A stretch of DNA of 64,000 nt from JANYHF01 sp031393505 (GTDB lineage Bacteria > Pseudomonadota > Alphaproteobacteria > Rhizobiales > Hyphomicrobiaceae): contig JANMVX010000081.1 in the NCBI GenBank assembly GCA_031393505.1, positions 1 to 64,000 on the forward strand, read 5' to 3'. Shown here piece after piece: positions 16,440 through 25,024 of the stretch (positions are counted from its first letter, which is position 1; each line of letters opens with the position of its first letter). The notes under the pieces are model-generated. The model saw only the letters and a program-made list of their open reading frames with translations. It made no database searches and had not been told where the DNA came from. The position numbers and the translations under genes are program-made.

Positions 16440-17066
16440 CCTCGCGGACCCATCGCAGTTGATCCAGCGCGAACTGCGGTTTGGTCTGGAATGTAATGTC
16501 TTCAGGCGCGCCGGCTGTTCTGCGGCGATCGCAATCTTCGGACCAAGTCTCAGGTAAATACAGGCGATAGGCCACCGGCAAACTGGCATGATGATTGGCG
16601 ACCGATAAAGACACAGCGACCTGACAGTTATCCTGTTTGCCCAATTGGCCACAATATTGGCGCGCGCCTCCGACCGCATGCCGGCCATGCTTGGGCATGC
16701 CGTTCGCCGGGCGAATAGTACCCATCCATTCGCTTATTCCGGCTCACCATCGATAATCCAGGCCTCGACCGCTCCGTGACGCTCGATCTACGGCAGCACC
16801 AGCTCTTGCACCTTGGCCAGCACCCTGTCGTCCGACCAGCCGCCCGCGCCCACAAAGTGAAGCAGCGATTGGTGCTGGGCCGCCACGCGCTTCGGCGCCG
16901 TCACGGCCGCCATCGGTTCCACACTCTTGCGCTCGACCGGAAGCACCAGGCCGCTACAATAATCCTTCAGCGGACCGATGCGCGCCACGTGACCGATCAC
17001 GCTGGAAATCTCGTTGAGATAGGCCTCAAATCTCTCCGCGCTGCTATCGCATTGCTGCCGATCCAT
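16440..17066 (-). pseudogene. Decayed IS701-family transposase fragment
   Basis: On the minus strand from 17066: MDRQQCDSSAERFEAYLNEI, then VIGHVARIGPLKDYC and LPVERKSVEPMAAVTAPKRV, then QHQSLLHFVGAGGWSDDRVL. This is the N-terminus of IS701-type transposases. A TAG at about 16787 interrupts it; the same frame then reads IERHGAVEAWIIDG. After a frameshift, ARQYCGQLGKQDNCQVAVSL and LPVAYRLYLPE follow (16725 to about 16500). The protein stops after about 200 family residues, so the C-terminal catalytic half is missing. No clear terminal repeats seen. Confidence 0.85.
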
Positions 17067-17340
17067 GTAGCCTCCCAGCAAGTGAATCGGCTACATCGCA
17101 GATGTCTTGGCCGTCCGCGATGGTGGCAAAGTGACTCAGTACGAGTAGGATATCGACCCCCCTCAGGCGTGCGCGCGGTTTGCGGATCTAAGGCGGGCTC
17201 TTGGTGTTCGAACTCGGTGTCAATGTCGCCGAGGTTGCCGCAGACGGCTGATCGGGTTGATCTACCACAAGGCGCCGGCGACCGGATCTGGCTCTTTGAA
17301 CCTCCACTGGCGCAGCCAGACGCCCTCCAGGAGAGATGTC

Positions 17341-17754
17341 ATGATGAGAACCATCTTCGCCGTCATTGCCGCGGCCGCCATTATGTTTGGACTGGCGGGG
17401 CTCTGGACTGGCGTCCTGCTGCGCGACTTCATCGCGGCCAATATCAACTCTACCATGTTGCGCACTCCGCCCAACCTCATTCTGGTGTTCTTCGGCTATG
17501 CCGTGCTGGCAGTCCTCATGGCGCTGATTTATCGCAAAGTCGTTCCCGTCACCGCCTCGCCGGCCTGGAGCGGCTTGTGCTTCGGTCTGATTAGCGCCGT
17601 GTACTGGCTTATGCCCTACAGCTTGGTGCTGTTTGGCGTTTACAATTTCCCCTATGTCGTTCTGCCATTGGATTTTGCCTGGGCGCTGCTGGAACAGGGT
17701 ATTGGCGGGTTGGTGATCGGGCTGATCTACGGCAAGACGCCCGCCAATGTATAA
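17341..17754 (+). CDS. Small integral membrane protein, function unknown
   Basis: 137 residues with about four hydrophobic helices: residues 3-25 (MRTIFAVIAAAAIMFGLAGL), 38-58 (NLILVFFGYAVLAVLMALIY), 70-95 and 105-130. No motif assigns a family. CAGGAGAG about 8 bases before ATG 17341 fixes the start; an in-frame upstream extension to 17257 is not supported. Its last 8 bases overlap the start of the nitrilase-like gene, so the two are translated together. Confidence 0.75.
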   Translation: MMRTIFAVIAAAAIMFGLAGLWTGVLLRDFIAANINSTMLRTPPNLILVFFGYAVLAVLMALIYRKVVPVTASPAWSGLCFGLISAVYWLMPYSLVLFGVYNFPYVVLPLDFAWALLEQGIGGLVIGLIYGKTPANV

Positions 17755-19339
17755 ATCCACAACACTGCAACCAAAGTTCGAACTGGCCCAGACCGTCATG
17801 TCCAACACACTCGTTGGCTTGTTGCTTCCGGTGGCTGCGCTGTTGGCCCAAACCTTCGCATCGGGCCGCTTGGCTGTCACGCCGGCGGTGTGGCTGGCGC
17901 CGTTGTTGCTCCTTGTGCTGCTGGATCGCCTGCCGAATTGGCGTGGTCTTGCGCTCATCTATGGCGCCATCTTTGTTGCGTTCCTGTTGCAATGGGATGG
18001 CTACATTCCGGCGCCCCGGCCAATCTACGTTGCGGTCGCAGTTGGCTATGCGCTGGTGTCGACCCTTCCCTCCGCAGCCCATTTGCTATCGATCTTTATG
18101 CGCGGTCGAACCGATGCCCTGACGTTGCTGGCCTTTCCGGCGGCCCTGGTTCTGGTCGAATGGCTGACGCGCGCGCTCAGTCCCTATGGCAGCTGGGGCG
18201 CCACTGTTTATGCGTTGCCACGCAGCGAGGCGCTGTTGCAGCTTGGGTCGCTGTTCGGGTTGGCCGCTCCTGCCGCAGCAGTCGGTGGCGCGGCCGCTAT
18301 CGGGGCGTGGCTCCTACGCGACGGACTGGGCAGCAACCGGAACCGCCGCGTGCTCGTTGCGCTGGCGTCAATTGCGCTGGTGGCGTGGAGCTGGGGTGCC
18401 TGGCGCGCCCGCACCTCCCTATCACTGCAACCGAGCGTCGCCGTGAGTACCGTGTTCGTGCCGATCTCGGACAAATCGATCATCTTTGGCGAGGTCGACT
18501 GGGCGGGGCAGGTTGGCAAACCGATGACCGCCACTGATCAGGTGTTTCTCGATCTCTATCTCCTGAACAAGACCATTCCCGCCGCACTGGAAAGCGACGT
18601 GCGCGCCTGGTTCGTGGCCAAACAAGAGGCCTTACTCGTTGCTTCGGAGCAGGAAGCGGCTCTAGGGTCCAAGCTCATTGTTTGGTCGGAGGGCAACGGC
18701 GTGGCGTTGTTCGATCAAGAGGCCGCCTTCATCGCTCGTGCGCAAGCGCTGGCAAAGTCTCGTGGCGTCGTGCTCGTCATGACACTGAACACCAAGCGCG
18801 TCGGCGAGACACTGAGCCAGAACAAAGCCCTGATCATCGATGCCGACGGCGAAATCCGCACCAGCTTCGGAAAAGCCAAGCCTGTGCCAGGCGCTGAAAA
18901 CTCCTTTGCGGGGACTGGCATTGTTGCCGTGGTAACGACGGCCGTAGGACGCATCGCCGGCGTGATCTGCTTCGATGCCGACCACCCCGAGCTGATCCGC
19001 CAGGCCGCAATCGGCGGCGCCGACCTGCTGATTGTGCCCGCCTATGATTGGCCCGACATCGACCCGTATCATGCCGAAATGGCCGCCTGGCGCGCCAGCG
19101 AACTCGGATTGCCCATCGTGCGTAGCGCATCGTCGGGCCAATCTGCGGTGTTCGACGCCAAGGGCCGCCTGATCGCCGCCAGCGATGCCTTCGGGGCCGC
19201 CGGGCCAGCCATGCGTACGCGCGTACCGATCGGGCGCATACCGACACTTTATGCGATGATTGGCGACTTCGGCACGGGCGTGCCCGCAGTCTTGCTGTTG
19301 GCGGCCGCGTTCCTGCGTCGCCGCAATCGGGAGGTGTAG
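17747..19339 (+). CDS. Lnt-like membrane carbon-nitrogen hydrolase
   Basis: 530 residues. The N-terminal half holds about six to seven membrane helices (residues 18-225) and the C-terminal half is a nitrilase domain (about 235-500), followed by a last helix (VPAVLLLAAAFLRRR). The Glu-Lys-Cys triad is in place: Glu315 (VWSEGNG), Lys376 (FGKAKPVPGAE) and Cys408 (GVICFDADHPE). This is the layout of apolipoprotein N-acyltransferase. However, it departs from the usual Lnt motifs (WPE..., ICYE), so it may be a paralogue acting on another amide or acyl transfer at the periplasmic face. Not enough to call lnt. It overlaps the upstream membrane gene and is followed by a P-type ATPase. Confidence 0.8.
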   Translation: MYKSTTLQPKFELAQTVMSNTLVGLLLPVAALLAQTFASGRLAVTPAVWLAPLLLLVLLDRLPNWRGLALIYGAIFVAFLLQWDGYIPAPRPIYVAVAVGYALVSTLPSAAHLLSIFMRGRTDALTLLAFPAALVLVEWLTRALSPYGSWGATVYALPRSEALLQLGSLFGLAAPAAAVGGAAAIGAWLLRDGLGSNRNRRVLVALASIALVAWSWGAWRARTSLSLQPSVAVSTVFVPISDKSIIFGEVDWAGQVGKPMTATDQVFLDLYLLNKTIPAALESDVRAWFVAKQEALLVASEQEAALGSKLIVWSEGNGVALFDQEAAFIARAQALAKSRGVVLVMTLNTKRVGETLSQNKALIIDADGEIRTSFGKAKPVPGAENSFAGTGIVAVVTTAVGRIAGVICFDADHPELIRQAAIGGADLLIVPAYDWPDIDPYHAEMAAWRASELGLPIVRSASSGQSAVFDAKGRLIAASDAFGAAGPAMRTRVPIGRIPTLYAMIGDFGTGVPAVLLLAAAFLRRRNREV

Positions 19340-19391
19340 CCAGCCAATCTGGCACTGGGGGCTCGCGCGTCAGGCTGCAGGAGGTTTGGGA

Positions 19392-21959
19392 ATGCCCGTC
19401 GAACCGTCTTCACCACAAACGATCCGGGGTCTAAGCGAGGCGGAGGCACTCATCCGGCAACAGACCGATGGCTTCAACGAGCTGCCCCGGGCCGAGCAGC
19501 GCACGCCGTTGCGCATTGTTCTGGAGGTGTTGCGCGAGCCGATGCTGTTGCTGCTGCTGGTTGGCGGGTCGCTCTATCTGCTGTTCGGAGATCTGAAGGA
19601 AGCCCTCATCCTGTTGGCTTTCACCATGTTGTCCGTGGTCATCACGGTGGTGCAGGAGTCCCGCACCGAAGGCGTTCTCGAAGCCTTGCGCGACCTCACC
19701 AGCCCTCGCGCCCTGGTCATTCGAGACGGGATTCGCACACGGATCGCTGGCCGTGAGGTTGTGCGTGGCGATGTTGTGGTACTCAACGAGGGCGACCGGG
19801 TGCCGGCCGATGCGATGCTCATCCGCAGTGACGATCTGCAGACCGACGAATCACTTCTTACAGGCGAGTCCGTCCCGGTACGGAAGATCGCCAAGACTAG
19901 GCACACGTCATCCGAAACTCCTCGGCCGGGCGGCGACGATCTACCTTCTGTGTTCTCGGGATCGTTGGTGGTGCGCGGCAACGGCATCGCCGAGGTGACC
20001 GCAACCGGCCCGCGGAGCGAAATCGGCAAGATCGGCAACTCACTGACCAGCCTTGAAACCGAGCCTCCGCGCTTGCGCGCCCAGACGCAACGGCTGGTAC
20101 GGATCTTTGTCATGGTCGGCGGGCCGGTCAGCGTGCTGGTGGTGCTGTTGTACGGCCTGCTGCGCGGCGGATGGCTCGACGCCATGCTCGCCGGAATTGC
20201 CCTCAGCATGGCGATGCTACCCGAAGAACTCCCGATCGTTCTCACAGTGTTCATGGCCATGGGAGCCTGGCGCATCTCGCAAGCCCGCGTCCTGACACGG
20301 CGCGCGGCCGCCATCGAATCGCTGGGCTCGGCAACGGTATTGTGTACGGACAAAACCGGCACGCTTACTGAGAACCGCATGTCACTGGTTGAGTTCCAGA
20401 TGATGAACGGCGAAACCTTCGGGCTTGGCACGTCGTCCGAAGCCGGGCTGCCCGACGCGTTCCGTGATCTCGCCCAGTATGGTATGCTCGCCAGCGCGGT
20501 CGAGCCTGTCGATCCCATGGATAAGGCTTTTCACACTGTCGTTCGCGCGCGACTAACGAATACAGAGCATCTGCACGACCCCAATTTGACACTCGTGCAC
20601 AGCTATGGACTGCGCCCTGACCTGCTGGCCATGTCGCAGGTCTGGAAGGCCGGCGATGACAGCCAACCCAACATCGTTGCCGCCAAGGGCGCTCCGGAAG
20701 CTATTGCGGACCTCTGTCACCTGGATGCTGGCGCTCGGGCCGCCTTGTCACAAGCCGTCGACACCATGGCGGGCAAAGGCTTGCGTGTTCTCGGCGTTGC
20801 TCGCGCCACCCACGTTGGCGCCAACTGGCCGGCCTCCCAACACGATTTCGCTTTCGAACTGCTGGGGCTGGCGGGCCTCGCCGATCCGCTGCGCGCCAGC
20901 GTCCCCGCAGCCGTTGCCGACTGCCACTCCGCCGGCATCAAGGTGGTCATGATTACGGGCGACTATCCGGCCACGGCCAAGGCCATTGCCGCTCAAGCCG
21001 GCATTCAATCCGAGAGCACCCTCACCGGCGACACGTTGACGGCAATGAGTGACGCAGCGCTGGCCGAGCGCGTGCGGCACACAACAATCTTTGCACGCAT
21101 CATGCCAGAGCAGAAGCTGCGCATCGTCAATGCCCTGAAGGCCGATGGCGAGATCGTCGCCATGACCGGCGACGGGGTCAACGACGCGCCTTCGCTGAAA
21201 GCGGCGCATATCGGGATCGCCATGGGCGGGCGCGGCTCGGACGTGGCGCGCGAGGCCTCGTCCATCGTCCTGCTCGACGACGACTTCGGCTCCATCGTCA
21301 AATCAATCCAGCTCGGCCGCCGCATCTACGACAATTTGCGCAAGGCCATCGGCTTTATCTTCGCCGTGCACGTACCGATCGCCGGACTGTCGCTGCTGCC
21401 TCTCCTGTTCGGGCTGCCCATTCTGTTCGGCCCTGTGCATATCGCCTTCCTGGAAATGGTCATCGATCCCGTATGTTCGCTGGTTTTCGAAGCCGAGATT
21501 GAGGAGGACGACGTTATGCGCCGGTCGCCCCGTCCGCCCAACGAGCCGCTGTTTTCAGGGTCGCAGATCGCCTGGAGCGTTTTCCAGGGAGTGGTGGCAT
21601 TCGCCTTAGTGGCCGGCATTTACATCGTTGCGCTGCGGCGCGGACTACCGGAAACGGACGTGCGCGCGCTCGCCTTCTTTTCGCTGGTGATGAGCATCGT
21701 CAGTCTGATCTTCGTCAACCGCTCTTTCAGCGCGTCCATGCTCACAGCGTTGCGCCGTCCCAATCGAACCCTCATCTGGGTCCTCGCCGCCGTAGCCGCG
21801 ATGCTGAGCCTGACCCTGCTCTGGCCGTTCGCCCGCGGACTGTTCCGCTTCGGGCCGTTACACCTGGATGATGTGGCTGTAACGCTTGGCGCCGGCGTTG
21901 TTGTGTTCGTATTGCTCGAAGTTCTCAAGCCGATTTGGCGCAAGAATTTTGATCAATAG
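19392..21959 (+). CDS. P2-type cation-transporting ATPase (Ca2+ ATPase-like)
   Basis: 855 residues. Cation-ATPase N-domain (GLSEAEALIRQQTDGFNELP) at residues 12-31; TGES actuator motif at 157-160; PEELP in helix M4 at 277-281; phosphorylated Asp320 in CTDKTGTLTENRM; and MTGDGVNDAPSLKAAHIGIA near 594-613. Together these are a full P-type ATPase, with PEELP resembling the PEGLP of calcium pumps. The ion is inferred as Ca2+ or another divalent cation; no heavy-metal CPx motif or N-terminal metal-binding domain is present. Start ATG 19392 is set by AGGAGG at 19379-19384; the frame upstream overlaps the previous gene and is rejected. Confidence 0.9.
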   Translation: MPVEPSSPQTIRGLSEAEALIRQQTDGFNELPRAEQRTPLRIVLEVLREPMLLLLLVGGSLYLLFGDLKEALILLAFTMLSVVITVVQESRTEGVLEALRDLTSPRALVIRDGIRTRIAGREVVRGDVVVLNEGDRVPADAMLIRSDDLQTDESLLTGESVPVRKIAKTRHTSSETPRPGGDDLPSVFSGSLVVRGNGIAEVTATGPRSEIGKIGNSLTSLETEPPRLRAQTQRLVRIFVMVGGPVSVLVVLLYGLLRGGWLDAMLAGIALSMAMLPEELPIVLTVFMAMGAWRISQARVLTRRAAAIESLGSATVLCTDKTGTLTENRMSLVEFQMMNGETFGLGTSSEAGLPDAFRDLAQYGMLASAVEPVDPMDKAFHTVVRARLTNTEHLHDPNLTLVHSYGLRPDLLAMSQVWKAGDDSQPNIVAAKGAPEAIADLCHLDAGARAALSQAVDTMAGKGLRVLGVARATHVGANWPASQHDFAFELLGLAGLADPLRASVPAAVADCHSAGIKVVMITGDYPATAKAIAAQAGIQSESTLTGDTLTAMSDAALAERVRHTTIFARIMPEQKLRIVNALKADGEIVAMTGDGVNDAPSLKAAHIGIAMGGRGSDVAREASSIVLLDDDFGSIVKSIQLGRRIYDNLRKAIGFIFAVHVPIAGLSLLPLLFGLPILFGPVHIAFLEMVIDPVCSLVFEAEIEEDDVMRRSPRPPNEPLFSGSQIAWSVFQGVVAFALVAGIYIVALRRGLPETDVRALAFFSLVMSIVSLIFVNRSFSASMLTALRRPNRTLIWVLAAVAAMLSLTLLWPFARGLFRFGPLHLDDVAVTLGAGVVVFVLLEVLKPIWRKNFDQ

Positions 21960-21992
21960 TCGCGCACGTGCGTGGCTTTCTCAACTGGGACC

Positions 21993-22006
21993 GTGATTCA
22001 AATCAA
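21993..22006 (+). promoter_or_regulatory. Fnr/FixK-type box upstream of the Acg gene
   Basis: GTGATTCAAATCAA matches TTGAT-N4-ATCAA except at the first base. Its centre is about 41 bases before a plausible transcription start and about 54 before the GTG at 22054. This is the spacing of an activated class II promoter. Confidence 0.6.
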
Positions 22007-22053
22007 AGCTACCCCTGCCCGCACTGTTATCGGTTGACGGTCTTAACCAACGC

Positions 22054-23163
22054 GTGGAGTTCAGGGTCGTGGTTAGACGAGATCTTCTGATCGGTGGCGG
22101 CGCCCTGGTGTTGGCAGGCGCCGGCGCGGCCTATGCCAGCGTGCGCCGCTTGGGCTCGATGGACGAGTACAATGCTTCGGTTGCAACCGCGCGCGCGCCA
22201 CTGTCCGTCACTCCCGAAGTCACGGATTTCATTCGCTATGCAGCCCTTGCCGCCAACAGTCACAATACCCAACCGTGGAGGTTCAAAGTCACGCATGGCG
22301 CGATTGCCATTCAGCCTGACATGACCCGGAGGATACCTGTCGTCGATCCCGACGATCATCATCTTTGGGCAAGCCTCGGTTGCGCAGCCGAAAATCTGCA
22401 GCTGGCCGCTCAGGCTCGTGGACGGCCCGGTGAACTGCGGTTCGAGCCTGCCCATGATGGCGGGGTCGTGTTCGACTTCGGCACAGGATCGCCAACCGGT
22501 TCCCCGATGTTTGATGCGATCCCACGGCGGCAATCGACACGCTCTGACTACGACAGCAAGTCGGTGAGCACAGCCGACTTAACGGCATTGGCTGCGGCAG
22601 CCGCTATCCCCGGCGTTGATGTGGTTCTGATAACGGATCGTCCACGCATCAATCAGGTCCGCGATCTGATTGTGGCCGGAAACACCGCGCAGATGGCGGA
22701 CCCCGCGTTTGTCCGTGAGCTGAGGGCATGGCTCCGCTTCAATCCACGCGCGGCGATTGAGACCGGGGACGGATTGTTCAGCGCTACAAGCGGCAATCCG
22801 ATCCTCCCCGACTGGTTGGGCCTAAGCCTATTCGACTGGGTCTTCAAGGCCGATGCCGAGAACGCCAAATATGCCCAGCAAATAGCCACTTCAGCAGGCC
22901 TAGCGGTGTTTGTGTCACAAAAGGACGACCGGGAGCACTGGGTTCTGGCCGGGCGCGCTTGCCAGCGCTTTGCCTTGCAAGCCACCGCGCTCGGGCTGAA
23001 AGTCGCATTTGTCAATCAACCTGTCGAAGTCGCCCGGTTTCGCCCAGAACTGGCGGCGCTTGCCGGCATGCCAGGCCGCCGGCCCGACATCGTCATGCGG
23101 TTCGGATACGGCGCGGCGCTGCCGTACTCGGCCCGCCGGTCTGTTGAGGCGGTGTTGGCATGA
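22054..23163 (+). CDS. Acg-family FMN-binding nitroreductase-like protein, Tat-exported
   Basis: 369 residues. An N-terminal twin-arginine segment (VRRDLLIGGGALVLAGAGAA) suggests Tat export or membrane anchoring. Family features are ALAANSHNTQPWRFKV at about residues 68-83, RQSTRSDYDSK at about 158-168, and WVLAGRACQRFALQATALGL at about 298-317. Acg proteins are divergent, FMN-storing nitroreductase homologues; in mycobacteria they are hypoxia-induced, which fits the Fnr-like box just upstream. Start GTG 22054 or GTG 22066, both without strong ribosome-binding sites. It is coupled to the hydrolase (ATGA overlap). Confidence 0.85.
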   Translation: MEFRVVVRRDLLIGGGALVLAGAGAAYASVRRLGSMDEYNASVATARAPLSVTPEVTDFIRYAALAANSHNTQPWRFKVTHGAIAIQPDMTRRIPVVDPDDHHLWASLGCAAENLQLAAQARGRPGELRFEPAHDGGVVFDFGTGSPTGSPMFDAIPRRQSTRSDYDSKSVSTADLTALAAAAAIPGVDVVLITDRPRINQVRDLIVAGNTAQMADPAFVRELRAWLRFNPRAAIETGDGLFSATSGNPILPDWLGLSLFDWVFKADAENAKYAQQIATSAGLAVFVSQKDDREHWVLAGRACQRFALQATALGLKVAFVNQPVEVARFRPELAALAGMPGRRPDIVMRFGYGAALPYSARRSVEAVLA

Positions 23164-24152
23164 GCACCCAATGGCTGAAGCGTCATCCTCTTTTTGTTGG
23201 CATCTCAGTTGGACTCGCGACCGTCGTACTAGTGATCTGGTGGCGGTTCAACGCAGACATCCAGCAAGCCCGTACCCGCATTGCTCTTGGCAGCGTACTG
23301 ATCGAAACCCGCTGTGGCCCCATCGAATACCAGCAAGCTGGTACAGGTGTCCCACTGTTGGCGGTCCACGGCAGTGGTGGCGGCTACGACCAAGGCATGG
23401 CCTTCGCCGCTCCGCTGGTGAACAGGGGCATCCAGGTCATTGCGATGTCGCGATTCGGTTACTTGCGCACACCAATGCCTGCCGATCCGTCGGCCGAGGC
23501 ACAAGCCGATGCGCACGTGTGCCTGCTGGACGCGCTCGGTATCAAACAGGCCGCCGTTATGGGCGGCTCGGCAGGTGCGCCGTCGACGCTTCAGATGGCC
23601 ATTCGCCACCCGGACCGGGTCAGCGCACTTATTCTGCTGGTACCGCTGGCGTACAAGCCACCGACACAGACCAACTCCGCCCCGCCGCTGCCGCCGTGGG
23701 TAGAGACCACGATGATGTCCGTGATCGGATCGGACTTTCTATTCTGGTCGGCCATACACCTGGCGCGTGACCAAGTGATCAAGGTTGTGTTGGCCACACC
23801 GCCCGAACTGTTGGCGACCGCCAGTTCGAAGGAACGGGCCCGGATCAATTCCATGCTCGATAGCATCCTGCCGGTGTCCGCCCGTGCTGAGGGTTTGCGC
23901 AGTGACAGTTCGGTCGGCAAGCAACTGACAGCAGCGCGCTTAGACCAGGTTCACGCGCCGACACTGATTATCAGCTCACGTGACGACGGTTACGGCACCT
24001 ATGCCAGTGCAGAATATACTGCCAGCCAGATTGCTGGAGCAAAGTTCATCGGCTTCGAAACAGGCGGGCATACGTGGGTTGGCCACGACGACGACGTCAT
24101 GGACGCGATTGCGCACTTGCTCACGACTGGTGATCAGAAAACCGAGCCATGA
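23160..24152 (+). CDS. Membrane-anchored alpha/beta hydrolase
   Basis: 330 residues. One N-terminal membrane helix (residues 11-29, FVGISVGLATVVLVIWW) is followed by an alpha/beta-hydrolase domain: oxyanion AVHGSGGGYDQG, AMSRFGYLRTP, nucleophile Ser137 in MGGSAGAPS, Asp in SSRDDGYGTY, and His in GGHTWVGHD. Substrate unknown. The start overlaps the Acg stop by 4 bases, so the pair is co-translated and probably under the same Fnr-like control. Confidence 0.87.
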   Translation: MSTQWLKRHPLFVGISVGLATVVLVIWWRFNADIQQARTRIALGSVLIETRCGPIEYQQAGTGVPLLAVHGSGGGYDQGMAFAAPLVNRGIQVIAMSRFGYLRTPMPADPSAEAQADAHVCLLDALGIKQAAVMGGSAGAPSTLQMAIRHPDRVSALILLVPLAYKPPTQTNSAPPLPPWVETTMMSVIGSDFLFWSAIHLARDQVIKVVLATPPELLATASSKERARINSMLDSILPVSARAEGLRSDSSVGKQLTAARLDQVHAPTLIISSRDDGYGTYASAEYTASQIAGAKFIGFETGGHTWVGHDDDVMDAIAHLLTTGDQKTEP

Positions 24153-24204
24153 CAGGGTCGCGCAGATGAATGATCATTTGGCCGTTTGAAAGAAGGGACG
24201 TCAA

Positions 24205-24915
24205 ATGTCTGAGGTCAACTATCAAGACCGAACGCGCCTTCCAGCTGACGTCTACGACCTAGCTATTCGTCTGGGCGCCAATCCCGCACTGAACAGGTCA
24301 TCCGTCAAGCTACACCAGACTGGGCAAATGAAGGAGATCGGCGCGCCCAAGTGGATGTCATTCTCTGCGATACAGTCAATGGCGACGCGGACCTGCGCCT
24401 TTGACTGGCGGGCGCGAACCGGCCTCTTCGGGATGATCAGTGTACGCGACGCATTTGTGAATGGTGAGGGACACCTTGCCGTCAAGGCGCTCGGCATAAT
24501 TCCAATCATCGGCGCCACAAGTTCGCTGCAACTGACGCGGGGAGAACTGATGCGTTATCTCGCGGAGCTCGCCTGGGCGCCCGACGCGATCCTGTTCAAT
24601 GATGACCTGCGCTGGCGCCAGGAAGGGCCCGATAAGCTGGCCGTAAGCGCGGGCATGGGCGACACCGCCGCCGAAGTTATCCTGAACCTCGACACGGAGG
24701 GGCGGATCGCCGGCTGTTTTGCTCCTGATCGTGCGCGTGCGGTCAAGCCGCCCTATCTGTTGACACCCTGGCGGGGCCACTTCAGCGACTATCGCCGCCA
24801 CAATGATATGTTGATCCCGTTCGCCGCCGAAGTCGCCTGGGAGATCGATGGGGTCGAGCACGTGTACTTTCAGTGCACTGTCGACGACTGGCAGACGTTG
24901 GGCGACAGCAACTGA
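24205..24915 (+). CDS. DUF6544 family protein
   Basis: 236 residues matching the DUF6544 layout: VKLHQTGQMKE near residue 35, CAFDWRARTGLFGMISVRDA at about 64-83, KALGIIPIIGATSSLQLTRG at about 94-113, GELMRYLAELAWAPDAIL just after, and LTPWRGHFSDYR near the C-terminus. No signal peptide is seen. Function unknown. GAAAGAAGGGA before the ATG. It follows the hydrolase by 52 bases on the same strand and may share its transcript. Confidence 0.82.
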   Translation: MSEVNYQDRTRLPADVYDLAIRLGANPALNRSSVKLHQTGQMKEIGAPKWMSFSAIQSMATRTCAFDWRARTGLFGMISVRDAFVNGEGHLAVKALGIIPIIGATSSLQLTRGELMRYLAELAWAPDAILFNDDLRWRQEGPDKLAVSAGMGDTAAEVILNLDTEGRIAGCFAPDRARAVKPPYLLTPWRGHFSDYRRHNDMLIPFAAEVAWEIDGVEHVYFQCTVDDWQTLGDSN

Positions 24916-24925
24916 TTTACATCAA
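24912..24925 (+). promoter_or_regulatory. Fnr/FixK-type box upstream of the FAD oxidoreductase
   Basis: CTGATTTACATCAA matches TTGAT-N4-ATCAA except at the first base. It overlaps the stop codon of the DUF6544 gene and lies about 100 bases before the ATG at 25025, leaving room for a start site about 41 bases downstream and a 60-base leader. Confidence 0.55.
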
Positions 24926-25024
24926 GGATTAACGGTAGACTTCAGGCTTTCTGACTACAGGCGCCACGCCATTTTGCGAACATTGAGTGTTCCACCGATC
25001 GCCCAAAAGTCCGAGAGATCCATC

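Noticed and set aside
19260..19391. Upstream extension of the P-type ATPase frame
   Set aside because: It overlaps the 3' end of the Lnt-like gene, whereas AGGAGG directs translation to ATG 19392.
23009..23770. 253-codon plus-strand frame overlapping the Acg and hydrolase genes
   Set aside because: It overlaps two well-supported genes in another frame and has no recognisable domain or signal.
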